Source: Deltaproteobacteria bacterium (lineage in GTDB: Bacteria; Myxococcota_A; UBA796; GCA-2862545). Taken from it: a stretch of 45,891 nt of DNA. The stretch lies in assembly GCA_016938035.1 (NCBI GenBank), contig JAFGVK010000220.1:1-45891 (forward strand), given 5' to 3'. Below are positions 35,269-44,311 of this stretch, piece after piece. The first letter of the stretch is position 1; each line of letters begins with the position of its first letter. A model generated the notes under the pieces. The model was not told the DNA's origin. It searched no databases and saw only the letters and a list, made by a program, of their open reading frames with translations. Made by a program: the position numbers and the translations under genes.

Positions 35269-35405
35269 GCGACTCGGCGCCCGTTTACAGTCTGGAGGAC
35301 TCGACGAGCAACTTCATCCGCTTGTTCCATTGGAATGATGAAGCGCTTCTTGTGGGACTGTCCGGCTGGTTGACCAGTGCAGGCCTGACCGATCGGATCG
35401 GGCTC
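35269..35405 (-). repeat. Dispersed repeat, copy 2
   Basis: 35269–35381 match 1–113 without gaps (16 mismatches); the next bases (AGGCCTGACC) weakly continue into module A, lacking an 8-bp C-rich insert of copy 1. The minus-strand frame reads CTGQPAGQSHKKRFIIP then ADEVARRVLQTVNGRRVARR, ending at a TGA at 35250. The plus frame is also open here. Differences from copy 1 change the minus-strand residue in 11 of 13 altered codons, several conservatively (Lys/Arg, Ile/Val), so coding is not proven. It lies 3' of the minus-strand barrel-like gene. Confidence 0.75.
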
Positions 35406-35716
35406 ACCAGCCCCTTGCAGCCCCCGCCGCGCCCGTGGCGCGTCGCGGCAGGGTGCTGTCACGAATCAACCAACGTTATCGACGCGGGCCTCGCCCTCCG
35501 CGCCGGGCGCTGGGTGACGCCGAGCCTCGGACAAGCTGGGGGTTCCACGACTTTGTGGGCTCGGACCGGAGCTCCTGCCTTAGGGAAGCGATCGCTGCCG
35601 CGCGCGTAGGGCTCCTCGGCGCGGAGCAGCGGCCGCGACCCCTGGCGAATTGAGCGAGGGCGGTCCCGCGCGGCACCCGCGCGCGAGGCAGCCGCGCGTT
35701 GGGCGGGAAGGCCGGA

Positions 35717-36307
35717 CTAGTCGATGTAGTAGCGCACGCCCAGGTAGCCGCTGCCGCCGTAGCTGGCGCCCTTGCGGTAGCGCAGCCCGTACTGCAGATC
35801 CCCCACCAAGCGCAGGTTGCGCGCCACCTCGTAGGTCGCGCCAGCACCCAGCTCGCCGAGGAGGAATTCCGTGTGGTCTACGGTGAGGAAGCCCGCCCCC
35901 AGCGCGCCGATCAGGTGGACCTGGAGGGACTCTGGCTGCCCGTAGACGCCCATCTGCAGCCCGACCGTGGCGTAGCCCACGTCCCTAGGCTCGCGCCGGT
36001 ACTCGCACACCACGTTGTCGGGGACGAAGTTGGTGGCCAACTCGGCGGGATCGGTCTGTGGGGCGTCCTGCATGTAGAAGCCACGCATCACACCGATGAA
36101 CCGGTCGTCCTTGTCGCCCAGGAGCACCTCGACGCCGCCGCCCATGTGGGGGAGGGTCTCGGTGAGGGAGTACTGCGTCATCTCGGTGGAGCTGTCGTAG
36201 AAGCGGAGGATCTCGGTGTGGGCCCCTCCGGTGGTGATCAGGCCGAAGCCCCCGGCCAGGGCCGGAGTGGCGAGCGTCAGCGAGGAGAGGGCGGCGAGAA
36301 GGCGCAT
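35717..36307 (-). CDS. Predicted outer-membrane beta-barrel protein
   Basis: This 196-residue product begins at ATG 36307, giving a signal peptide (MRLLAALSSLTLATPALA). The mature chain has alternating strands (GGGVEVLLGD, VGYATVGLQMGVYG, LIGALGAGFLTVDH, LVGDLQYGLRYRKG). It ends in GYLGVRYYID, close to the aromatic last strand recognised by the BAM machinery. It may be an OmpA-like or lipid A-modifying-size barrel; no catalytic motif is seen. The upstream in-frame region is not signal-like and was excluded. A second dispersed-repeat copy lies downstream. Confidence 0.72.
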   Translation of the reverse strand: MRLLAALSSLTLATPALAGGFGLITTGGAHTEILRFYDSSTEMTQYSLTETLPHMGGGVEVLLGDKDDRFIGVMRGFYMQDAPQTDPAELATNFVPDNVVCEYRREPRDVGYATVGLQMGVYGQPESLQVHLIGALGAGFLTVDHTEFLLGELGAGATYEVARNLRLVGDLQYGLRYRKGASYGGSGYLGVRYYID

Positions 36308-36428
36308 AGAGGCTCCGTGGTGGCGCCGGTTGTGCGCACCGGACCCTGTGGGGTACCAGCGGGCTGGTGGCGCGAGGGCACCGGCGCGAGGCGGGGGTAT
36401 CGAAGACCGCAGTGAGACAAGCCTGAAT

Positions 36429-36445
36429 AGCCCCTTTGAGGGGCT
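36429..36445 (-). terminator. Hairpin after the Cys-rich lipoprotein gene
   Basis: AGCCCCT and AGGGGCT form a perfect 7-bp stem with a 3-nt loop, 31 nt past the minus-strand stop at 36477. It probably ends the PBP–lipoprotein transcript; only short T-containing sequence follows. Confidence 0.45.
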
Positions 36446-36476
36446 CGGGTCAACCGCCGGTCGAAGAGATAGGGTA

Positions 36477-36902
36477 CTACGGGATCTCTGGCGCAAGCAC
36501 CTCGAAGTCCTGTGGCGCGCTGCTGCCGAAGCGGTTGGTCAGCACCAGGGGGACCGCCCCCGCGGGGAGGTCTGGCACCGCGAAGCGCCCGGTCTGCGCA
36601 CAGGGAGCACAGGCCTCTTCGCAGGGCAGACAGGGCTCGCAGGCGCCGCAGGACTCCTCCTGCAGGCAGGTGTCGCACGCGTCGCAGTCCTCCCGCTCGA
36701 TGGCCAGGACCTCGGCGGGGTGCCCGTCGACGAGCACCGAGGTGTCCATCCGATCTGAGAGCGGGCCGCCGCTCAGGGTGATCTCCGCCCCTGGCGCGCC
36801 CTCGGTGGCTTCGAGGATCAGCTCCACCTCGCACTGTATGAAGCTGTAGGGCTCGGTGGTGTCGCAGCCCGTGAGGAGCAGGGCGCTCAGCAGCAGGATC
36901 AT
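36477..36902 (-). CDS. Cysteine-rich lipoprotein translationally coupled to the PBP
   Basis: This 141-residue protein has a very short lipoprotein signal (MILLLSALLLTGC, Cys13). A central cluster, CDACDTCLQEESCGACEPC then LPCEEACAPC, packs ten cysteines into about 30 residues at mostly 3-residue spacing. It could be a disulfide-knotted or metal-binding module. Beta-rich segments flank it. Its ATG overlaps the PBP stop by one base (TGATG), a classic coupling arrangement. No family is recognised; a partner or envelope-localised accessory of the PBP is inferred from position only. Confidence 0.75.
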   Translation of the reverse strand: MILLLSALLLTGCDTTEPYSFIQCEVELILEATEGAPGAEITLSGGPLSDRMDTSVLVDGHPAEVLAIEREDCDACDTCLQEESCGACEPCLPCEEACAPCAQTGRFAVPDLPAGAVPLVLTNRFGSSAPQDFEVLAPEIP

Positions 36903-39900
36903 CAGAGCTCCGTGGCCATGTCTTCTAGGGTGACCTGCCCGGCCGCGCCCCCCGTGGACTCTGGCACCGTGTCAGAGAGGAAGGGGTAGAGGCGCCCCCC
37001 AGAGGTGACGCGGCGGCCGGTGGCCTCGTCGATCGAGATCCAGTCGACGCCACCGCGATAGGCGAAGGGGATGTCCGTTTGCTTGGGGATCGCGACCTTC
37101 ATGTAGTCCATCCAGATCGGCAGCGCGGTGCGCCCACCGGTGGAGGACACCCCCAGGCTGCGGGGCTGGTCGAAGCCCACCCAGGCTGCGGAGATCACGT
37201 CGTTGTTGAACCCGACGAACCAGGCGTCCTTCTCGTCGTTGGTGGTGCCGGTCTTCCCGGCGACCTCCAGCCCCAGGCGGTTCGCCGCCGCCGCGGTGCC
37301 CTCCTGCACCACCCCGCGCAGGAGCCACCGGACCACCGACGCCACCGCGGGGTCGATCACCTGCTCCGGTGGCTTCACCTCGTGCTGCTCCAGCACGTGA
37401 CCGTTTCGGTCCTCGACCTTCTCTACGAAGTAGGGCTGCACGAGTGTCCCGTCGGTGGCGAAGGCGCTATAGGCGCGCACCAGCTCCTCCATCGTCAGCG
37501 AGGCGGAGCCCAAGCCCATCGACATGTCGCAGGCGCGGCACATGTAGACGTCGTCGGGCTTCATCAGCTGCCGGTGGCGGGTGTTGGTCAGCTCCGGGTC
37601 CTTGGCGGGGAAGCGATCCATGCAGATGGTGGAGTCCGGGGTCTCCCGCACCCAGGGGCAGAGCAGGTCGTTCTCTGGAGTGGGGATGAAGCCCTCGGGC
37701 AGCTCCCCTGCGGGGTTGCCGCCGATCCCCAGCTTGCGGGCGAAGGCGTACACCACGTCCTCGTTCATCCCCGGATCGATGGACTCCAGCACCCGGATGG
37801 TGCAGGTGTTGCGGGACAGGGCGAGCGCCTTGCGGAGGGTGATGTTGCCCATGTAGTCGTTGCCGTAGTTGGCCGGCTTCCAGATGAAGTCCTCGGTGCT
37901 GGCCGCGAAGGCGATGGGCGCGTCCGCAACGATGGTCGCGGTGGTCACCCGCTTGGACTCGATCGCGGCGCCGTAGACGATCGGCTTGAAGGTAGACCCT
38001 ACCTGGCGGCGGGACTGGATCGCCCGGTTGAACTGGGACTTCAGGAAGTCGGAGCCTCCGACCATCGTGCGCACCGCCCCGGTCTTCACCTCCATCGACA
38101 GCAGCGCCGCCTCCACCTCGGGGTCCTGCCAGAGGCGCATCGCCACGAGCTCCTCCGAGCTGCCTGGGGTGCGCTTGAAGGCCTTCTCCACCTCGGCGTC
38201 GCGGGTGGAGAGCTTCTCCACCTTCACCCGCACCACATCCCCGACCCGCAGGATGGGGCCGTCCTTCTCGCCGTCGCCGTCCGAGTCGACGTTCTCCAGC
38301 AGGGTGGTCTGGTCCCGGTAGCGCCAGGAGCGCGCGGGATCAGGCTTGTAGACCCACTTGGACCACTCCAGGGGGATGAGGCCGTCGTGGGCGCCGAGCC
38401 CGACCCGGGCCCAGCCCGCGTTGACCTCGGTGATGACCGCTCCCTGGTAGATCTCTCCCTCAGTCAGCGGCGAGATGGCGGGCTGTTCGATGCGACGCGC
38501 GGCGTCCTGCTCGAAGACCCAGGCGTCCTTCAGCTCCTGCTCACGCTTGTCGCGGTGCTCCTGGATCTGCCCCTTGCCGATCTGGGTGATGCCCTCACGG
38601 CGGAAGCCCATCCGCTGGTCCACCTCGTTCACCTGCCGGGTGACGGCGTCCTGTCCCACGCGCTGCAGGTCAAGATCACAGGTGGTGGTGATGCGCAGGC
38701 CCTCGTTGATGACCCGGTCCTCGCCATAGCGATCGACCAGGTACCTCCGCGCGTACTCGGTGAAGTGGGGGGCGGTCTCCAGGAAGTCGTTGCGCCGCTG
38801 CACCACGTTGACGTGCTCCGCCAGCGCCGCCTCGGCCTCCGCCTCGGTGAGGTAGCCGTTCCGCTGCATCTGGTAGATCACATACTTCTGCCGCGCTCTG
38901 GCCTTGGACCAGTGCCGGTGGGGGCTGTAGTCCGAGGGGCGCTGGGGCAGGCCCGCCAGGATCGCCGCCTCCGCCACGGTCAGGTCGGTGACCGACTTGT
39001 CGAAGTAGGTGCGCGACGCCGCCTCTACCCCGTAGGCCTGGGAGCCGAGGTAGATCTGGTTCAGGTACAGGTAGAGGATGTGGTCCTTGTCGTAGGCCTC
39101 CTCGATGCGCAGGGCCAGGATCATCTCTTTGAGCTTGCGCTTGATCTTCTTTTCGCGGGTGAGGAGGAAGTTGCGCGTGACCTGCTGGGTGATGGTCGAC
39201 GCGCCCTGAGCCATGCGACCCTCTAGGGCGTTGCGCCCAAAGGCGCGCACGATGCCCATCCAGTCCACCCCGCCGTGATCCCAGAAGTTGGCGTCCTCCG
39301 CGGAGATAAAGGCGTCCTGGACGTGCTTGGGGATCTCGTCGAGGGGGCGAACGTAGCGCCGCTCCTCGTAGATTTCGCCCAGGATGCGCCCCTTGTGGTC
39401 GTAGACCTCGGTGACGGCGGGGGGCTCGTACCCCTGGAGCGTCTCGATGCTTGGCAGGTCCTTGGAGAGGTAGACGTAGCCAGCGACGCCTGCTGCTAGC
39501 CCCGCGAGCGCGAGCAGGGCGCTCGCGCCCAGGGTCCACCGCAGGAGCCTGCGGAGCAGGCCCCGCTTCTTGGGGGTAGGGGGGGTCTTGCTGGCCACCG
39601 CGGGCTCCTTTGCATGGGACGGGCCTGTGGGTCTAGGGCGGATAAGCGGATCAGAGGCCTCCCACAAGGCCGGGTCCGCGTTCGGAGGCAGGATCCCGCC
39701 CGCCAGGCCTCCGTCGGGGGTGCGCCCCGACACCACGGTGCGGGACTGGGCCTCGGGATCCGCGATCTGGGTGCCGTCGGGGGTGTCCGAGGCCACCGCG
39801 GTCCGCTGGTCCGTGGAGGGGGTGGACTGGACCTTGGCGAGCGCCTGCCTGAGCTGATCCATGGCGGTAGAGAGGTCGGGCATGGAGCCGGTGGCCTCGT

Positions 39901-41086
39901 CAGCGAGGCGCTCGGCGCGGGTCGCGAGGGTCTTGGCTCGGGTGGCGTCGCGCTCCTGGTCGAGCTGATCGGTGGCCGCGAGCGCCTCGCCGATGGCCTG
40001 ACGGACCCTTGTCGCGTGGGTCTGGATCTTGTGGTACGAGCGCTGCACCGCCGGGGCGTCCTCGTCCGAGGCGGCGGCGCGCGCCTCCCTGAGCAGGGTG
40101 CCCAGAGAGGAGGCAACCGCCTGTGCCGCGGCTCTGGCGCGCCGCCCCTGCTCGCGCGCCTCCTGCAGGTGCGCGGTGGTGTCCCGCTGCTCGATCGCTT
40201 GCGCGCAGCGTGAGGCGGCCTCGTCCACCTGGCGCAGGGCTCTCGCCGCGGCCTCCTCCCCAAGCCTGATGAGGTGCAGCGCCTCTGCCTCGTCGAGGGT
40301 ATCGATCCGCTCCCGCAGCTCTTGCGCAGAGGCGGCGCACATGCGATCCGAGGCGCGGGCCGCCTCGATGAGCGCAGACGCTCCGGGGGCTGCGCAGCCC
40401 CGGAGGGGCTCAAGCGCCGCGACCACCCGCTGGTGGGTCTCCTCTGCCAGCTTGAGGGAGCGGGGGACCAGGGCGGTCCGATCAGGGTGCCCGCCGCCTG
40501 GCGTCGGGAGCCCCTCCTCTCTCACCGCGTCCAGCCCCTCCTCCACGGTGCGGGACAGCTCCAGGGTGGGGTGGGCCATCCCATCGAGGGCCTCCTGGGC
40601 CCTGGCGAGCTGCGCCCTGCCCACGGCGAGGTCCTTGGCCACTGTGCCGTCGCTGACCGCCTGCTCCACGGTCGCCCAGAGGCGCCGAACCCGGAGCCCC
40701 AGATCCTCGGCCTCCTGCTGCGCCCTGGCCGCGCGCGCGCCGCCGCTCCCTGCCCGCTTTCGGGCCGCTCTGAGGCCGCTCAGCGCCTCGTCACAGCGCC
40801 GGTTGAGGGTGGCGGCCTGCTCTCGCACCTCGTCGAGGCGCACCCGCAGGGACCGCGCAGCGTCCGCCTCCGCCGCGGGCTTGCGCGAGCGGGGTGGGAG
40901 GGGGGTGTGCTCCTCGTCGCGGAACCGCTTCCCGCGGGCGCGGAGCTGGTCCATCACCCCTGTGGGGTAGGTGATGGTGACAGGGTTTCCGCAGCTCGCG
41001 CACTGGACGCGGGCTCCTGGGAGCGGGTAGGGCTCGCTGAGGGTCGTCGGGCGACCGCATACTGGGCAGGAAATCTGGAGGGGCAT
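36902..41086 (-). CDS. Class A penicillin-binding protein with N-terminal zinc ribbon and coiled coil
   Basis: The ATG at 41086 yields 1394 residues, far longer than usual PBP1A (about 800). Residues 1–40 are an MJ0042-like zinc ribbon (Cys7, Cys10, Cys29, Cys32). About 70–430 is a charged helical, coiled-coil-rich region, followed by a Pro/Thr-rich linker. One transmembrane helix lies at about 515–537. The glycosyltransferase domain (GT51) follows: SAEDANFWDHGGVD (catalytic Glu597), GASTITQQVTRN and RKLKEMILALRIE. Then come an OB-like insert and the transpeptidase with STFK (Ser1031, Lys1034), an SRN motif and KTGTT (Lys1278). All catalytic motifs are intact, so it should polymerise and crosslink peptidoglycan. 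The cytoplasmic front end is exceptional and may link the enzyme to a cytoskeletal or signalling partner. Confidence 0.9.
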   Translation of the reverse strand: MPLQISCPVCGRPTTLSEPYPLPGARVQCASCGNPVTITYPTGVMDQLRARGKRFRDEEHTPLPPRSRKPAAEADAARSLRVRLDEVREQAATLNRRCDEALSGLRAARKRAGSGGARAARAQQEAEDLGLRVRRLWATVEQAVSDGTVAKDLAVGRAQLARAQEALDGMAHPTLELSRTVEEGLDAVREEGLPTPGGGHPDRTALVPRSLKLAEETHQRVVAALEPLRGCAAPGASALIEAARASDRMCAASAQELRERIDTLDEAEALHLIRLGEEAAARALRQVDEAASRCAQAIEQRDTTAHLQEAREQGRRARAAAQAVASSLGTLLREARAAASDEDAPAVQRSYHKIQTHATRVRQAIGEALAATDQLDQERDATRAKTLATRAERLADEATGSMPDLSTAMDQLRQALAKVQSTPSTDQRTAVASDTPDGTQIADPEAQSRTVVSGRTPDGGLAGGILPPNADPALWEASDPLIRPRPTGPSHAKEPAVASKTPPTPKKRGLLRRLLRWTLGASALLALAGLAAGVAGYVYLSKDLPSIETLQGYEPPAVTEVYDHKGRILGEIYEERRYVRPLDEIPKHVQDAFISAEDANFWDHGGVDWMGIVRAFGRNALEGRMAQGASTITQQVTRNFLLTREKKIKRKLKEMILALRIEEAYDKDHILYLYLNQIYLGSQAYGVEAASRTYFDKSVTDLTVAEAAILAGLPQRPSDYSPHRHWSKARARQKYVIYQMQRNGYLTEAEAEAALAEHVNVVQRRNDFLETAPHFTEYARRYLVDRYGEDRVINEGLRITTTCDLDLQRVGQDAVTRQVNEVDQRMGFRREGITQIGKGQIQEHRDKREQELKDAWVFEQDAARRIEQPAISPLTEGEIYQGAVITEVNAGWARVGLGAHDGLIPLEWSKWVYKPDPARSWRYRDQTTLLENVDSDGDGEKDGPILRVGDVVRVKVEKLSTRDAEVEKAFKRTPGSSEELVAMRLWQDPEVEAALLSMEVKTGAVRTMVGGSDFLKSQFNRAIQSRRQVGSTFKPIVYGAAIESKRVTTATIVADAPIAFAASTEDFIWKPANYGNDYMGNITLRKALALSRNTCTIRVLESIDPGMNEDVVYAFARKLGIGGNPAGELPEGFIPTPENDLLCPWVRETPDSTICMDRFPAKDPELTNTRHRQLMKPDDVYMCRACDMSMGLGSASLTMEELVRAYSAFATDGTLVQPYFVEKVEDRNGHVLEQHEVKPPEQVIDPAVASVVRWLLRGVVQEGTAAAANRLGLEVAGKTGTTNDEKDAWFVGFNNDVISAAWVGFDQPRSLGVSSTGGRTALPIWMDYMKVAIPKQTDIPFAYRGGVDWISIDEATGRRVTSGGRLYPFLSDTVPESTGGAAGQVTLEDMATEL

Positions 41087-41240
41087 GGGCGACCGCGGAG
41101 GGGGGGAGGGGGACAGAGATCCTGGGGAAAGATAGCTTCTCTCCGTGCTGATGACCAGCGACTTCGCCAAGTGACCGATGTCACCGTGTGCAACGGGATA
41201 CCCTGCCCCCCAACAGGGGCGCAACGCTTTGTCCCCGCGG

Positions 41241-41269
41241 TTGACGGTGCGGGGCCGCGACCGTACGAT
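41241..41269 (+). promoter_or_regulatory. Sigma-70-type promoter for the S41 protease gene
   Basis: TTGACG (41241–41246) and TACGAT (41264–41269) are separated by exactly 17 nt. Transcription would start near 41276, before the GGAG and ATG at 41306. It lies in the 219-bp divergent spacer shared with the PBP gene. Confidence 0.6.
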
Positions 41270-41305
41270 TCAATCGGTCAGGCAGCCCCTGATCACGGAG
41301 ACGCG

Positions 41306-44300
41306 ATGCGGGTGATGCTCAAGACCTCTCTCTTTGTCGTGGGCCTGGGGGTGACCTCGCTGGTCGCCGCAGGCATCCTCCTGGGCGGGAGCGAGGCGGA
41401 CGCATCCCCTCAGGTGGCGGGTCAGCGCCTCGGGCGAGGGTACGCGCTGGGCGACCTGAAGCTGATGGAGCACGCGCTCTTCTACATCGAAGAGACCTAC
41501 GTCGAGCCGTCTCGGGTGGACTTCGAGCAGATGTTCGTGGCGGCGCTGGAGTCGGTGGAGCGGCGCATTCCGGCTGTGATGTTCCGCCGCCAGGTGGGCG
41601 GCAGCCTGCTCCACGCAGAGATCGGCGACTTCCGCACCGCCTATGAGGTGCAGCCGATCCGCACCCGCAAGGAGCTGATGGCGCAGCTCAAGGTGGCGGC
41701 GGAGCTGCTCAACGATCACCTGACCGCAGCGGACATCCCCTCGGTGGAGGACGGCGCGCCGCCCTTCGCGGAGATCGAGTACGCGATGATCAACGGGGTG
41801 CTCTCCACCCTCGATCCCCACTCGATCTTCCTCCCCCCCAAGGCCAGCTCCGAGATGGACATGGAGAACGAGGGGGAGTTCGGGGGACTGGGGATCACGA
41901 TCGTGCTGCGAGAGGGCAAGCTCACGGTGGAGTACCCCATGAAGGACACCCCCGCGGAGCGCGCGGGCCTGATCCCAGATGACCACATCTCGCGGATCGA
42001 CGGGGAGTCCACGATCAACATGAGCCTAGACGAGGCGGTGAGCCACCTGCGGGGTCCGGTGGGCAAGCCGGTCAACCTGGAGGTGAAGCGCGCGGGCCTG
42101 TCCGAGCCGCTCAAGGTGACGGTGGTCCGTGCGGCGATCGAGCTGCAGCGGGTCGAGTCGGTGATGCTCGACGGGGGCATTGGCTACGTCACCATCCAGG
42201 GCTTCCACTCCAAGGTCGGCCTGCAGCTCCACGAGGAGCTAGAGAAGCTACACGCGCAGGGGACACTTCGGGGCCTGGTGCTGGACCTGCGGGGGAACCC
42301 CGGGGGCTACCTGACCCAGGCCATCGCGGTGGCCGACACCTTCCTCGACCAGGGGGTGATCGTCTCGACGGTGGACGGCAACGGGCGGACCCTCGACCAG
42401 GAGTCCGCTGAGGCTTCGGGCACCGAGCCCAAGTACCCTATCGCGGTGCTGGTCAACGCAAATTCCGCCTCCGCCTCGGAGATCGTGGCGGGTGCCCTCC
42501 GCAACCACGATCGCGCCGTGATCGTCGGCGAGCGGAGCTTCGGGAAGGGGTCGGTGCAGAACCTCTACCCCTTCTTCGACACCTCGAAGCTCAAGCTGAC
42601 CATCTCCGAGTACCTCACCCCGCACGATCGGAGCATCCAGTCGGTGGGGATCCCTGCGGACATCGCCCTGGTACCGGCGGTAGTGGACCGGCCGGAGGAC
42701 GCCGACGGCGAGCCCTACAACTTCGCGCTGCTCACCTGGCGGGAGCGGGTGCGGCGCGAGGCGGATCTCGATCATCACTTGGCGCGGCACAGCGCCGAGG
42801 AAGAGACCCCGGCGTGGACGCTGGCCTACTGGCGCGCCTACGAGATGGGGCGGCGCAAGCCCGAGCTAGATGTGTCGCAGGACTACGAGGTGCAATTCGC
42901 GCGCGACCTCCTCGCGGCGAGCAAGGGCTGGACCCGGTCTGATGTGCTGTCCACCGCTGGTCCGGTGGTGGCCCGCCACAGGGACGCCGACACCGCGCGC
43001 ATCGTGAGCGCCTTCAAGGACCTCGACGTGGACTGGACCGACGGACCCGCGGTGGCGGAGCCCTCGCTGGAGATGCGCTTCGACGTGGGGGCCGACGGCG
43101 TGCTCCGCGCGGGGGAGGAGGAGACCGCGACCCTCACCGTGACCAACACCGGGTCCGCTCCGCTCTACCGCCTGTTCGCGGTGGGCGAGTTTGGCAGCGA
43201 CTCACTGGGCACCAGGGAGTTCCCTATCGGCCGCCTGGAGCCAGGCCAGACCAGGTCCTGGCCGCTCACCGTCGCCGTGAATTCCGGCAACCCCTCCGAG
43301 CAGATCCCGGTGGAATTCCGGTTCCGAGACACAGCGAACCGCGACGTGCTGGAGGTGAAGCGGCAGCTCCAGATTCAGGGGCACGCGATCCCCGACCTCA
43401 CCTGGTCCTGGGCGATGGTGGATGAGGCTCCGGGTGGGGATGGCGACGGGCTGCTTGAGGTTGGCGAGCGACTGCGCCTCAGGCTGACCGTCACCAACCG
43501 GGGGGAGGGCCCCACCGAGGAGGTGGTGGCCCGCCTCAAGAACAAGTCTGGCAAGGCCCTGGACATCGTGTCCGGCACCCTGGAGCCCGGCAGGATGATG
43601 CTGGATGGCAAGCCCTGTGAGCCCACAGAGGCCGGGATAGAGGCTGGTCGTGTCGTGGGGGACGCCGCTGATCCTGCGGCGCTGTGGGAGAGCCTGGAGC
43701 CGCCGGTGTACCCCGCAGCGTGCCGCCGGGTGATGGCGCCAGGCGAGAGCTGGACCGGAGACTTCCTGATGGAGCCCAAGCTGGCGCAGGATCCGGGCCG
43801 AAAGGTGGAGCTGTCGCTGGGTGACGCCAGCGCCTATGACTACGCCTCGGTGATGCGGGCGGGCTTCTACGAGTACTTCATGCGCGAGGAGACGGTCGCC
43901 TTCGATGTGGGCTGGCCCGGCGAGCGCTCCACCCTGCGCGCGCCGCCGATCCTCACGGTCACCGCAGGCGACGAGCCTGTGGTGGACAGGCCGATCCTCA
44001 CCGTCTCTGGCCTAGCCACCGACGAGCGCGGCCTGAAGCACGTGATGGTCTTCGATCAGGTGCGGGGCGAGACGCTGGCGGGCGAGGTGGCTCAGCCGCT
44101 GGCGGGGAACGACGCCATGGCGCGGGCCGACAAGGTGTTCTTCCAGGGGAGCCCCGCTGGGGCCGAGATCAAGTCCTTCCCCTTCACGGCGGACGTGAGC
44201 CTCGAGCCGGGACAGAACACCATCACGATCATCGCCACCGACGACCAGGGCTTCACCACGACCCGCTCGGTGGTGACCTGGTACGAGGCGGGGCCGGTGG

Positions 44301-44311
44301 TGGCGCGCTGA
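41306..44311 (+). CDS. S41 family carboxyl-terminal processing protease with Ig/CARDB-like C-terminal extension
   Basis: This 1001-residue exported protease starts at ATG 41306, with GGAG upstream and a single N-terminal membrane/signal helix (LFVVGLGVTSLVAAGILLGG). A helical region is followed by a PDZ domain (about 185–270, GGLGITIVLREGKLTVEYP). The S41 catalytic core has nucleophile Ser389 in NSASASE and general-base Lys414 in SFGKGSVQN, with the same 25-residue spacing as E. coli Tsp. Residues about 580–1000 form two or more Ig/CARDB-like modules (LTVTNTGSAPLY, LRLTVTNRGEGPTEE) and an end domain. Typical CtpA is 400–700 residues. It is divergent from the PBP gene and may trim envelope proteins, including peptidoglycan enzymes; that link is inference. 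Confidence 0.9.
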   Translation: MRVMLKTSLFVVGLGVTSLVAAGILLGGSEADASPQVAGQRLGRGYALGDLKLMEHALFYIEETYVEPSRVDFEQMFVAALESVERRIPAVMFRRQVGGSLLHAEIGDFRTAYEVQPIRTRKELMAQLKVAAELLNDHLTAADIPSVEDGAPPFAEIEYAMINGVLSTLDPHSIFLPPKASSEMDMENEGEFGGLGITIVLREGKLTVEYPMKDTPAERAGLIPDDHISRIDGESTINMSLDEAVSHLRGPVGKPVNLEVKRAGLSEPLKVTVVRAAIELQRVESVMLDGGIGYVTIQGFHSKVGLQLHEELEKLHAQGTLRGLVLDLRGNPGGYLTQAIAVADTFLDQGVIVSTVDGNGRTLDQESAEASGTEPKYPIAVLVNANSASASEIVAGALRNHDRAVIVGERSFGKGSVQNLYPFFDTSKLKLTISEYLTPHDRSIQSVGIPADIALVPAVVDRPEDADGEPYNFALLTWRERVRREADLDHHLARHSAEEETPAWTLAYWRAYEMGRRKPELDVSQDYEVQFARDLLAASKGWTRSDVLSTAGPVVARHRDADTARIVSAFKDLDVDWTDGPAVAEPSLEMRFDVGADGVLRAGEEETATLTVTNTGSAPLYRLFAVGEFGSDSLGTREFPIGRLEPGQTRSWPLTVAVNSGNPSEQIPVEFRFRDTANRDVLEVKRQLQIQGHAIPDLTWSWAMVDEAPGGDGDGLLEVGERLRLRLTVTNRGEGPTEEVVARLKNKSGKALDIVSGTLEPGRMMLDGKPCEPTEAGIEAGRVVGDAADPAALWESLEPPVYPAACRRVMAPGESWTGDFLMEPKLAQDPGRKVELSLGDASAYDYASVMRAGFYEYFMREETVAFDVGWPGERSTLRAPPILTVTAGDEPVVDRPILTVSGLATDERGLKHVMVFDQVRGETLAGEVAQPLAGNDAMARADKVFFQGSPAGAEIKSFPFTADVSLEPGQNTITIIATDDQGFTTTRSVVTWYEAGPVVAR

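Larger units (their letters stand above)
34653..35716. other. Non-coding stretch of about 1060 bp
   Basis: No frame shows a convincing protein. The stretch contains a 20-bp direct repeat (CGCTGCACCCGGCTGGTGGT at 34764–34783 and 34820–34839) and the second copy of the dispersed repeat (35269–35405). A short T run at 35190–35198 precedes the repeat. It is the longest gene-free stretch in the window and could hide an undetected RNA gene. Confidence 0.6.

Noticed and set aside
35034..35609. Possible 191-residue plus-strand protein over the second repeat copy
   Set aside because: Arg/Pro-rich ends without a family; the part inside the repeat has a stop codon in the corresponding frame of copy 1.
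37079..39226. 715-codon plus-strand frame within the PBP gene
   Set aside because: Leu/Val/His-rich shadow; all PBP catalytic motifs are on the minus strand.
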